Shown: piece by piece, positions 59,501 to 63,559 of the stretch | How positions within the stretch are numbered: the first letter of the stretch is position 1 | How the letters are laid out: each line of letters opens with the position of its first letter | NCBI GenBank assembly: GCA_945910005.1 | Contig: OX246746.1 | Location: forward strand, 44,345,690 to 44,409,689 | Direction of reading: 5' to 3' | DNA length: 64,000 nucleotides | Origin: Isoperla grammatica | Lineage: Eukaryota; Arthropoda; Insecta; Plecoptera; Perlodidae | Made by a program: the position numbers and the translations under genes | The notes under the pieces: model-generated | Database searches by the model: none | What the model saw: the letters and a program-made list of their open reading frames with translations, nothing else | What the model was told of the DNA's origin: nothing

Positions 59501-61228
59501 ATTGCAACAAGAAATCGAAAATCTAAATCAACAGCACACTATGTTTTGGTAAGCCCTACAGACTGAATGAAATAGTACAGGGTTGCCACTAAGTAATTTT
59601 TAAAATCCTCTGAAGATACCAAAAAAATCCTCAAAAATCCTCCAAAACACATTTATTCTGCTGTATAACTTAGCATATTAAAAAGTGTGAAAGAATAATT
59701 TTTTTTTATGTTATGCGTTATGCCACATTTATATCTATGGCCAGATGATCTTTAAGAATTTACTTTTCCATCATAATTTATATATAAATGAATAATAAAT
59801 TTATTTATGTACGTATATATAAACAAAAAACCAAGCAAATAACAGCATGACTCATAGAGAAAAGTCAGTCGTCACGTCACGGGCTCACGCTCACGGTTCT
59901 GCTTGTTACCAAGGAGGCACAGGCAACGCCCTCCATCGTACACTAAACAAACACACACGTTCTGCAAAGTTGACAATAGAGGACGCTACTTCCTACTAGA
60001 CCAATCACAACGCTTTAGGTACCGCATTGGCTGTCTCCCACACAAGCTCCGCCCTCTGCTTGCTAGTATAGTAAGACAACTTACAAAAAAACAGTTGAAA
60101 TCTCGATATTTCACGTGTTTTGAGACATCGTGTGATTCGTGTCTACGGGTACTACGGGTTCAAGTGTAAATTGTCCCACTTTACTTTTTACGTGATTAAA
60201 TCGTTCTTTATGGCGGAATTTTCAAATTATAGTAAATTCACGGTTTTTACAATAATAGTAGAAAATCCGCCAATTTGGCCGTTAATCCTCATGTCCGTGA
60301 GGCACCCTAAAAATCCGCAAAAGAGGATAACTCCGCAAAAACGGCAACCCTGAAATAGTATAACCATTGGCGTACCTAGTTATTTTGATTATTAATTCGA
60401 TAATTAGTAATAAAATTAATTAAGACACAACTTAGAGCATTCAGTATGTAGAGCTTACTAAACCACAATGCGCTGTTGATACAGATTTTCAATTTCGAAG
60501 CCGAAGAAAATATTGTGCGGTTTTTGGCGTACAGGTATCCTTCCCTGTTAAGACTGTGTGAGTCACAAGCGGACACCTGCTAGCACAAATTTCGAGTTTA
60601 CCATCTTACGCTGTGCTCCAAACACATGGAATGTGTCCCAAAATATTATCATTCCCCAGGGAATTTTATGCCCTTTCTTATGGATATCATATTTTTTCGA
60701 TACAAAATTGAATAATCTATGTTTAACGCGCGGTGATTTAAAGTTTACGATGTGTTCAGAGTATTTTCGGCCGAAAACATCTTAAACTTTAAATCGCAGC
60801 ACGTTAAATATGGATTTTTGTATCGAAAAAATACGATATCCATAAGAAAGGGCATAAAATTCCCTGGAGAATGATTACATTTTGGGTCACATTCCGTGTG
60901 TTTGGAGCACAGCGTAAAATGGTAAACTCAAAGTTTGTGCTAGAGCATCGCTGCAGATGTCTGCTCGCGACCTGCACAGTCTTAAGGATGTAATCAATTG
61001 ATAAAGGTAGCCTACATTTATTACACCTTTTGCAGTTGAACAGTAGGTTAGAAAGCTTACCTTCTTCCCCCGGACAGTACCAGCAATGTAAGGTTTCAAT
61101 TCTACTATATCAGGTGTTTCAAGGGCTTGTTTATTGATGTGTTCAATTAACTTCTTGCGGTTTAGTGGTCCTGTTGCTTCTTTTTCACATTCGTAGTTAC
61201 ACCTTTGTGATGGGGGTAGAAAACTGTC
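16765..61228 (-). CDS. tmod: Tropomodulin (actin pointed-end capping protein), 5' end outside window
   Basis: Join, in transcript order: 61228-61061, 57866-57522, 53194-53040, 42282-42038, 16844-16765 (minus strand). The 993 bp encode 330 residues plus a stop. Vertebrate Tmods are about 350-360 residues, so only the N-terminal exon of roughly 35-40 residues is missing. Tropomodulin caps the slow-growing end of actin filaments with tropomyosin, as in sarcomeres and membrane skeletons. The order matches the family: actin-binding region 1 (ATGPLNRKKLIEHINKQA), second tropomyosin-binding and hinge region (ALSDATQEEIIDLAAILGFH), leucine-rich repeats (ETLSLNNVGMTD, INVETNFIS), the LGNKIEMEI motif, then a basic C-terminal helix. 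All junctions have GT-AG signals and compatible phases (0, 0, 2, 1), at positions matching those I recall in vertebrate TMOD genes. Family assignment is firm; the paralogue is not determined. Confidence 0.93.
17390..17498. repeat. Polypurine tract with G21 and (AG)15
   Basis: A purine-only stretch of about 100 bp contains an uninterrupted G-run (17448-17468) followed by (AG)n (17469-17498). Mirror-like purine tracts can form triplex or quadruplex structures. The reading frames across it on both strands are low-complexity artefacts. Confidence 0.9.
18131..18300 (-). other. GC-richer open patch inside tmod intron, possible exon
   Basis: Base composition rises sharply here. A minus-strand frame is open, ending with VTEVVVRRL and a stop. 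Splice-acceptor-like CTCATCCTTAG precedes it. The protein segment matches nothing I recognise, and its best frame does not suit the phase of the 42038 donor. It may be an alternative exon, a CpG-rich regulatory patch or an old insertion. Confidence 0.2.
20725..21239. repeat. 13/14-bp minisatellite (GCCCTCATCATGT type)
   Basis: About 38 tandem units of GCCCTCATCATGT (13 bp) and GCCCTCATCAATGT (14 bp), with CGTGT, ATCT and ATATGT variants. Because the unit has no stop in any plus frame, three long frames overlap here. They are repeat artefacts, not proteins. Confidence 0.95.
21245..22570. other. Intron sequence without recognised feature
   Basis: AT-rich. A minus-strand frame at 21793-22170 (125 codons) has hydrophobic stretches but no recognisable domain, no splice context and no similarity I know. 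It is treated as chance. Confidence 0.5.
22578..22761. mobile_element. Tigger/pogo-like MITE
   Basis: The left end CAGTAATCCCCGTTTAATTC pairs with the right end, which reads CAGTAGTCCCTCGTTAATTC in reverse complement. TA follows the right end. The 184-bp interior repeats the motif TTGAATTA(A/C). The ACAGTNNNCCCTCGTTAA style belongs to pogo/Tigger-type Tc1-mariner elements with TA targets. Confidence 0.75.
22858..23892. mobile_element. Eroded hAT-type termini
   Basis: TAGGGATGCACACG near 22858 and inverted ends TACTCGCACATCCCTA (23849) and GGTGCATCCCTA (about 23892) resemble hAT termini. The first right end also carries the CGAGTACTCG-rich end of the family at 40351. No matching 8-bp duplication was found, so this is probably two overlapping damaged copies. 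Confidence 0.4.
23950..27984. other. Intron sequence, no gene recognised
   Basis: A plus-strand frame at 23931-24179 (ending HPQNPLVQD) is preceded by an acceptor-like TTTTGGAAAACAG but has no recognised domain. The rest is AT-rich. Just before the satellite (27940-27980) TTTATAAAGTGCGG gives a TATA-like match of unknown meaning. Confidence 0.45.
27985..30259. repeat. 122-bp GC-rich satellite array, about 18.6 copies
   Basis: Each 122-bp unit contains CACCACGTGGCGCGAG (an E-box-like CACGTG), G-runs (GGAGGGGGGGAT, GGTGGGGTTGTTGCGGGGG), CCAATAGCGCGTCAG (a CCAAT box) and CCAGCGAGCGACAGAGG. Copies are nearly identical. Variants include CACGTC for CACGTG, GGGCAG for GGCCAG, and two adjacent units (about 29486 and 29608) lacking TT in TGCTTAGCC, which opens spurious long frames on both strands. 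CpG is frequent in an otherwise AT-rich intron. After the array, 30260-30390 stays GC-rich and non-repetitive. Confidence 0.95.
30260..32797. other. Intron sequence after the satellite
   Basis: A GC-rich flank to about 30395, then AT-rich DNA. The minus frame at 30924-31178 has no recognisable domain. No transposon termini were identified. Confidence 0.45.
32798..33224. repeat. Inverted repeat, about 85-bp arms
   Basis: 32798-32882 (AGAAAGCAAGTAAACACGTG and following) is the reverse complement of 33141-33224 with only a few mismatches; the spacer is about 258 bp. It includes CACGTGAGCACACCAGTAC and GACGGCACAACTTGT. Likely a foldback MITE whose termini are not clear. Confidence 0.8.
33826..34100. 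repeat. Palindromic family P, copy 1
   Basis: The left half contains GCACACTGTGGTTTGG and AAAGCCCTAAAGAC; the right half carries the same inverted (GTAGGGCTTACGAAACCACA). The same family is found at 48277-48570 and 59468-60519. This copy has ACATACTGATTATAAT where copy 2 has an added GGCCTA. Confidence 0.7.
35378..35938. mobile_element. hAT-type element, TIR CAGGCCTGCC
   Basis: The ends CAGGCCTGCCACCAGGG and GGCAGGCCTG are flanked by a perfect 8-bp duplication, GTCTAGTG (35370-35377 and 35939-35946). Another hAT-like terminus (TAGGGATGTCGTAGGG, near 35514) lies inside with no partner seen. The interior frame at 35671-35952 crosses the end of the element and is not a gene. Confidence 0.88.
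36000..38850. other. Intron sequence, no gene recognised
   Basis: AT-rich DNA. Short frames at 36628-36970 and 37170-37484 show no recognisable domain. Nothing further is supported. Confidence 0.45.
38855..39829. mobile_element. Tigger/pogo-like element with a nested insertion
   Basis: The left end CAGTGAAACCTCTATGCATA and the right end (reverse complement CAGTGAAATCTCAATGCATT) are close inverted repeats, with TA before the left end. CAGTGAAACCTCTAT is typical of pogo/Tigger elements. A separate 154-bp MITE sits inside at 39286-39439. No transposase remains. Confidence 0.75.
39286..39439. mobile_element. Small MITE, TIR CAGGnCCCGATTCTCTA
   Basis: The left end CAGGGCCCTGATTCTCTATG and the right end (reverse complement CAGGAGCCCGATTCTCTAAA) are inverted, and GTC flanks both sides as a possible 3-bp target duplication. 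The TIR matches the elements forming the palindrome at 5198-6885, including the subterminal GTGGTAAATTT, so it is a shorter member of that family. Confidence 0.8.
40351..41489. mobile_element. hAT-type element, family B (CGAGTACTCG ends)
   Basis: The termini TAGGGGTGTGCGAGTACTCG and (inverted) GCTACTCGCACACCTCTA have a perfect 8-bp duplication, AGATTAAT (40343-40350, 41490-41497). The subterminal regions repeat CGAGTCGAG and ACTCGACTCGAA. The middle contains an imperfect inverted duplication (about 40720-40990 against 41090-41275), dense in AGGCCTAGG hexamers. No transposase. Confidence 0.9.
42038..42282 (-). CDS. tmod: tmod coding exon: distal leucine-rich repeats
   Basis: 245 bp, entering with one base to complete an Asn codon and leaving in phase 1. 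The acceptor is ATCTTTCCAG/TGTGG and the donor AGGA/GTAAGT. It encodes the VETNFIS motif (family VESNFIS), SNQRSTVLGNKIEMEI (family DNQSQxLGNxVEMEI) and NPTLLRLGLHLE (family NxTLLKFGYHF). If the donor is not used, the frame continues for 17 residues (SKFTYRQKVVELTFVES) to a stop at 41985. The perfect GTAAGT donor and the match of the 16844 exon make splicing the main form. A hAT element begins about 70 bp upstream of the acceptor. Confidence 0.93.
42351..43025. mobile_element. hAT MITE family A, second copy, interrupted
   Basis: TAGGAGTGCCCAATGATATC begins a copy of the 14169-14609 family in opposite orientation (shared ATATCGAACTTGTG, CATCGCTGTTTTGTGT, CAAATTGACACAC). It is split by the element at 42470-42890 and its far end is lost near 43025. 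It starts about 70 bp upstream of the splice acceptor of the 42282 tmod exon. Confidence 0.85.
42470..42890. mobile_element. hAT-type MITE nested in family A copy
   Basis: The termini TAGGGATGACTTCGGAT and ATCCGAAGTCATCCCTA are exact inverts. The 8-bp duplication CTAGTAAG is perfect (42462-42469, 42891-42898). The interior carries GAACCGGTTC repeats near both ends. It inserted after the surrounding family A copy, which gives a relative age. Confidence 0.92.
43030..44390. other. Intron sequence, no gene recognised
   Basis: Two short plus-strand frames around 43125-43220 and 43262-43355 look more amino-acid-diverse than neighbouring sequence but show no domain or splice context. The remainder is AT-rich. 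Confidence 0.4.
44395..44530. repeat. Dense GGCCTA/CCTAGG hexamer cluster
   Basis: Runs such as CCTAGGCCTAGGCCTGGGCC and GGCTAGGCCTAGGCCTAGAC, with degenerate hexamers between. Similar clusters lie at 40790-41280, 45820-46110 and 49835-50030. The 115-codon frame overlapping it is repeat-derived. Confidence 0.85.
44684..45740. mobile_element. hAT-type element retaining a transposase fragment
   Basis: TAGGGTTGCCAGA and (inverted) TCTGGCAACCCCA bound the element, with a perfect 8-bp duplication, ATGGTCGC (44676-44683, 45741-45748). Subterminal AAATCGGGAC motifs recur. The minus strand encodes a BED-finger fragment of a hAT transposase. A G22 run (44739-44760) lies near the left end. Confidence 0.92.
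44721..45227 (-). pseudogene. hAT transposase N-terminal fragment with BED-type zinc finger
   Basis: A frame of 168 codons begins in a Ser/Asp-rich leader and a basic KKRKR stretch. A zinc finger follows with C59-x2-C62 (YCKICNKEF), then HH at 78-79 and H85 (GGESDLKHHENGKFHK). Next comes the LVNFF segment and FVYHAVNHQHSY plus FPDSAIAKNMF, all typical of the N-terminal portion of hAT transposases that carry BED fingers. The catalytic DDE domain and dimerisation domain are absent. The tail is Pro-rich, translated from the G-run. It lies wholly within the 44684-45740 element and is a deletion remnant, though a DNA-binding peptide could still be made. Confidence 0.85.
46170..46242. mobile_element. 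Isolated right end of hAT family B
   Basis: ACTCGAACTCGACTCGATTT and the terminus GCTACTCGCACACCCCTA match the right end of 40351-41489. No left terminus of the family is visible in the preceding 4 kb. Confidence 0.6.
46243..48276. other. Intron sequence, no gene recognised
   Basis: AT-rich. A 132-codon minus frame at 47319-47717 has hydrophobic stretches but no recognised domain and is considered chance. Confidence 0.45.
48277..48570. repeat. Palindromic family P, copy 2
   Basis: The halves are inverted: GCTGTGGTTTGGTAAGCCCT at the left, and AGGGCTTACCAAACCACAAC at the right. Both inner arms carry a GGCCTA (48393-48398 and 48453-48458) that copy 1 lacks. Confidence 0.8.
48940..50460. other. 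Intron sequence with hAT-like end and hexamer cluster
   Basis: TAGGGGTGTGAGAATCCAC near 48928 looks like another hAT terminus, without a detected partner. A GGCCTAGGCCTAGGCCTACC run lies near 49840. No gene is recognised. Confidence 0.4.
50467..52084. mobile_element. piggyBac-like TTAA element carrying a nested hAT
   Basis: TTAA flanks both ends (50463-50466 and 52085-52088). The inverted ends share GTTTCACACAAAAACATA and then TAAGATTTAAGGTTTAACGC, giving TIRs of about 50 bp with few mismatches. TTAA target duplication is the piggyBac hallmark. About 500 bp of its own sequence remains after removing the nested hAT at 50854-51965. No transposase. Confidence 0.85.
50854..51965. mobile_element. 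hAT-type element, family B-like, nested
   Basis: TAGGGGTGTGCGAGTACTCC and (inverted) GGCTCGCACACCCCTA have a perfect 8-bp duplication, AACGAGTG (50846-50853, 51966-51973). Subterminal GAGCCGAGC / GCTCGGCTCG repeats replace the CGAGTCGAG of the 40351 copy, so it is a sister subfamily. Confidence 0.92.
52537..52885. mobile_element. hAT-type MITE
   Basis: The ends TAGTGGTGACATCGGGT and (inverted) GATGTCATCACTA are flanked by GCCTAAAC and GTCTGAAC, which match at 6 of 8 positions. The interior has GAACCGGTT motifs as in 42470-42890 and 55157-55919. An older insertion than its relatives. Confidence 0.75.
53040..53194 (-). CDS. tmod: tmod coding exon: leucine-rich repeats
   Basis: 155 bp, entering in phase 0 and leaving in phase 2. 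The acceptor is TTGTTTACAG/AAC and the donor ATCAA/GTGAGT. It encodes NISNEKFEQLIAALPENTHL, then ETLSLNNVGMTDSTAMKLAE and ALERNNTLRVI. It aligns with the NIPIPTLKALAEALKENTHV...VLKSLN region of vertebrate Tmod, which forms alternating helix/strand LRR units and part of the second actin-binding site. Confidence 0.93.
53340..53440 (-). repeat. tRNA-derived SINE-like remnant
   Basis: The minus strand reads ACTAGCGTTAGGTTATTCGG, similar to a tRNA A-box, then GTGATCGAAGGTTGAG, and after a spacer GAGTTTGAGTCCCAGTGAGG, similar to a B-box. The order matches tRNA-derived SINE heads. The A-box to B-box distance is longer than normal, and no tail was identified. Confidence 0.45.
53623..54545. mobile_element. 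Tc1/mariner-type (Tigger-like) element
   Basis: The inverted ends CAGTCAAACCCGTCTAATA are exact at both sides and flanked by TA (53621-53622, 54546-54547). Subterminal AATACGTTTTCCC occurs at both ends. There is no transposase, and the interior frames cross G-runs. Confidence 0.88.
55157..55919. mobile_element. hAT-type element with AACCGGTT subterminal repeats
   Basis: TAGTGATGACATCGGTTA and (inverted) TTAATCGATGTTATCACTA have a perfect 8-bp duplication, GGATCAAT (55149-55156, 55920-55927). AAACCGGTTTT recurs near both ends. It is related to 52537-52885 by its terminus. Confidence 0.92.
55928..57521. other. Intron sequence, no gene recognised
   Basis: AT-rich tmod intron between the 57522 and 53194 exons. 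No repeat ends were identified. Confidence 0.5.
57522..57866 (-). CDS. tmod: tmod coding exon: tropomyosin-binding site 2 and hinge
   Basis: 115 codons, phase 0. The acceptor is TTAATTTCAG/TGG and the donor ATTAAA/GTACAA, a weaker donor. It encodes WIPPPVSKLEKDAEEQIAID, then the strongly conserved ALSDATQEEIIDLAAILGFH (vertebrate form ALANASDAELCDIAAILGMH). Residues 50-115 include FPMDPPNMTDPETTIKQV and end NLTDLNWNNIK, equivalent to the LNLNNI start of the leucine-rich repeat domain. A Trp replaces the usual Leu in the NLNNI segment. Confidence 0.93.
58274..58526. repeat. Long hairpin, about 110-bp arms
   Basis: The left arm 58274-58396 and right arm 58420-58526 are inverted copies, nearly perfect apart from a short insertion in the left arm (GATATAAACAC). 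The loop is 23 bp. The arms contain TTTCGGCCCGACGTGG and TTGTAGTAGTTGCGGCC. The right arm ends ACAAGGTAAGCTGTTGG, a splice-donor-like motif shared with two other repeats. Confidence 0.88.
58695..58835 (+). repeat. Dispersed repeat ending AAGGTAAGCTGTT, copy at 58.7 kb
   Basis: Starts GGCAGTAGCCATCTTCTTCT, contains GTCGAAACGT and a TTTTATGTCTT stretch, and ends CTAAGGTAAGCTGTTAGATA. Its partner at 62745-62885 shares the same order. Both look like an exon followed by a donor site, but no coding meaning was found. Confidence 0.65.
59468..60519. repeat. Palindromic family P, copy 3, split by a hAT element
   Basis: CACACTATGTTTTGGTAAGC at about 59535 and the inverted GAGCTTACTAAACCACAATG at about 60451 are the family's arms. 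The hAT at 59578-60352 lies between them. Members at 33.8 and 48.3 kb lack this insertion. Confidence 0.75.
59578..60352. mobile_element. hAT-type element, TIR CAGGGTTGCC
   Basis: CAGGGTTGCCACTAAG and (inverted) GGCAACCCTG have a perfect 8-bp duplication, AAATAGTA (59570-59577, 60353-60360). Subterminal AAAATCC/CCGCAAAA motifs are repeated. No transposase. Confidence 0.92.
60581..60941. repeat. Foldback repeat, about 160-bp arms
   Basis: 60581-60747 (TAGCACAAATTTCGAGTTTA and following) is inverted at 60783-60941. Shared pieces include GCTGTGCTCCAAACACA and GGGCATAAAATTCCCTGG. The loop is about 35 bp and contains TTTTCGGCCGAAAA, itself a palindrome. It lies 120 bp downstream of the 61061 tmod exon donor, inside the intron. 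Confidence 0.88.
61061..61228 (-). CDS. tmod: tmod coding exon: actin-binding region 1
   Basis: 56 codons, phase 0 at both ends. The acceptor reads TTCTTGTTAACAG/GAC and the donor AAGAAG/GTAAGC. It encodes DSFLPPSQRC, then ATGPLNRKKLIEHINKQA and ELKPYIAGTVRGKK. These align with the family's LLPAGLRQ, PTGPFxRExLLxxLExQA and VPxTGxxxGK segments. The first codon matches the position just after the LDPD end of the N-terminal exon in vertebrate genes, so one more coding exon is expected upstream. None is visible between 61229 and 64000. Confidence 0.92.
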
Positions 61229-61258
61229 CTGTTAACAAGAAATACTACAATTAAATGT

Positions 61259-61317
61259 TAATAGTAATAATATTAATAATAATAATAATAATTTAATAAC
61301 AATAATAATAATAACAA

Positions 61318-61381
<64 letters not shown>
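61259..61381. repeat. (AAT)n microsatellite
   Basis: A nearly pure AATAATAAT run of about 120 bp, 30 bp from the acceptor side of the first visible tmod exon (upstream in the transcript). Confidence 0.95.
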
Positions 61382-61382
<1 letters not shown>

Positions 61383-61639
61383 CCTTTATTTACAACAGAA
61401 TACAAATGATTCCACCAGTGTAAATAACACATAGGAGTGGGTAGGCTATTAAATTTCATAACAGGTTATGGGAGGCTCCAGATAGACCTGCATGTGAGAA
61501 GGTGAAGCCTTGCTTGACTTTGCTACCATTAAAATATGCTCCATTAAATGTGTGAATCTAATGGTATGCCAATAATCTATCATTTTAAATGTAGTAGGCT
61601 AGAACTATAGGTACCGGTAGGTGTAAATACATATATTCT

Positions 61640-61661
61640 AGTGGGGGGGGGGGGGGGGGGG
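61640..61661. repeat. Homopolymer G run
   Basis: About 20 consecutive G, ending GAGGG. Similar runs lie at 18805, 44739 and 62565. Confidence 0.9.
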
Positions 61662-62057
61662 AGGGTTACAGAAGAATGACAACTTAGACTTAGTTTAAAT
61701 ATTATTGCCATTGAAGCAGTTAGGGTTGAACATGAGTAATTTACTTGTGTTTACACCGAACTGTAATTACCGTCAAAATTATTAGTGTACACTCAACATT
61801 GTGTCGCACTGAAGAATCAAAACCTACTTTAGTATTTGGATAGTTCAATGTGGATCTGCGAGTATTAATTGTACTTTTAGTACTGTATTTAGCAATTTAA
61901 TAAGTGGGTCGTACTTGGAAAAAGTTGTTACATTTTTGTGTACATGTCCGTGGAAAAATATACGTGTGGGCCTACACATTTTCGCGCACGGTTAACCGTG
62001 TCCTGTGACAAAATGACAGTGGACAGTTGGTCACAAAAGGTGGTGGTTATAATCAAC

Positions 62058-62665
62058 TAGAGTTGGGACGTGACACCGAATATTTGATTCGACATCGATG
62101 TCGAAACCAAAATTGACTTTCGATTCGACATCGATTCGCAATCTCAAATTGTAATAAACGTTCGACATCAAAACTTCCGTGAAGTATCTCCATCACATAT
62201 TTAAATGTCCCGCCTCCCCTCACCCGCAATCGTTGTCAAACTGGCAACCTTGTACATGAAGCACATGTTGATTCCAGCGAGTGTGCGCATGCATAGGCTG
62301 CAAACACTCTTCCCCACTACTCCAGATCCAGCCTACAACGCAGCCTTGAACGTCGTTACATTGCATATTGTCATGTTGTGTTCGTCTCTCCCCGTTTTGT
62401 GATGTCATCTTTGCCAGTAAGGCCTGTTTTAGTGATGCCGACGGGAAAGCTAAGTGAAAGTCGTTTGGATTTGAGTCAAATAAAGACGTCATGTATTTAT
62501 TTATATGCTAAATAAAAGAAACTTTAACATTTTTTTAATTCCCATTTTTTTTTTTTTTTTGTGTGGGGGGGGGGGGGGATTCAGATGTCGAGAATAGTTT
62601 TGATGTCAAAATTTTGGGTTTGACATCGGTTACGAATTTATAATCAAATCCCAAACCTATAGGCC
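62058..62665. mobile_element. hAT-type element with hexamer added at its end
   Basis: The left end TAGAGTTGGGACGTGACACC and the right end (reverse complement TAGGTTTGGGATTTGATTAT) are diverged inverts with GACATCG-rich subterminal repeats. The 8-bp TAATCAAC occurs at 62050-62057 and 62666-62673. On the right, an extra TAGGCC separates the terminus (62659) from the duplication. A T-run and G-run lie at about 62545-62578. Confidence 0.8.
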
Positions 62666-62744
62666 TAATCAACGATGATATAAAACAAACATAGGCCTAT
62701 TAATGCTGCGTTTATTTGTTTATTTATTTAGGTTATGAAAGTAG

Positions 62745-62885
62745 AAAGGCAGTAGCCATTCTTCTCTCGAGTGAGCAAGACCTCGGTCGAAACGTCTTGT
62801 TATATTTTGTATTATGTCTTTTATGTGTACTTCAAACTCGCAAATCCGTCATCTTACTACATGAAGGTAAGCTGTTGATCCTTTC
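62745..62885 (+). repeat. Dispersed repeat ending AAGGTAAGCTGTT, copy at 62.8 kb
   Basis: Starts GGCAGTAGCCATTCTTCTCT, contains GGTCGAAACGTCTTG and TATGTCTTTTATGTG, and ends TGAAGGTAAGCTGTTGATCC. It is clearly related to 58695-58835. Confidence 0.65.
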
Positions 62886-63293
62886 CTCACTTTATATATA
62901 CCTGTTAATTTATTTATTTAATGTCTATCCTATTCAGTTATAAAAACTGATTTACAAAGGAGGACCTTAAATAAAACTAAGCTATGCAAACAATTAATAA
63001 TAATGAAATCATAAATAACTATAACAACACCCGCGTTGTTTCATTTTAACAATTTCTTTTACTGAAAATTCAAACTTAATTTTTTGTCTTCATTTTGTGG
63101 ATTGGAGGGGTTTTACCAGCTTGTCAAACACATGTACACAATGTAAAATGGATCAATATCAACAAACTAATTTGTTTCCTTTATAAATGTTGAAACAGGT
63201 ATTTTGTGACAGGGAGATGTCCACTCCATGTGGACTGAAAGTGACCATCAATCAGAATGCAAGTTTGGGACAATTCTCCAATAGGATGGCTTA

Positions 63294-63555
63294 TTAACTA
63301 ATAGGTGGAGCTTTCATTTGCGTGGAGGTATTTGCAACCGGGTGTTTAGCGATGTATTTTGCTGTAGGCCTACTACTACCCTTGAAGCTTGCACGAACAA
63401 TAAAAATATTTCTTGAACTTCCTATAGTTTCTGGCATGAAAGAGAATAGAGGTGGAAACACGTTTGATTTCAACCCAAACTCGAGCTCGGTAACCCACGA
63501 TTCTGTGCCCAAGAATGCTGCATTTAGCCACGTGTAAAGTATGGGATTCATAGCT
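63294..63555 (-). pseudogene. Possible GPCR TM7 fragment (NPILY)
   Basis: A minus frame begins near LSAMNPILYTWLNAAF, which closely matches the end of transmembrane helix 7 and the start of helix 8 in rhodopsin-type receptors (NPxxY, then a Trp/Leu/Asn-rich turn and Phe). It continues for about 70 residues of unremarkable tail to a stop. TTCTCTCAG just before could be a splice acceptor. An in-frame stop lies a few codons further upstream, so without splicing it cannot be part of a receptor. It may be a terminal exon, a pseudogene fragment or coincidence. Confidence 0.35.
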
Positions 63556-63559
63556 GAGA

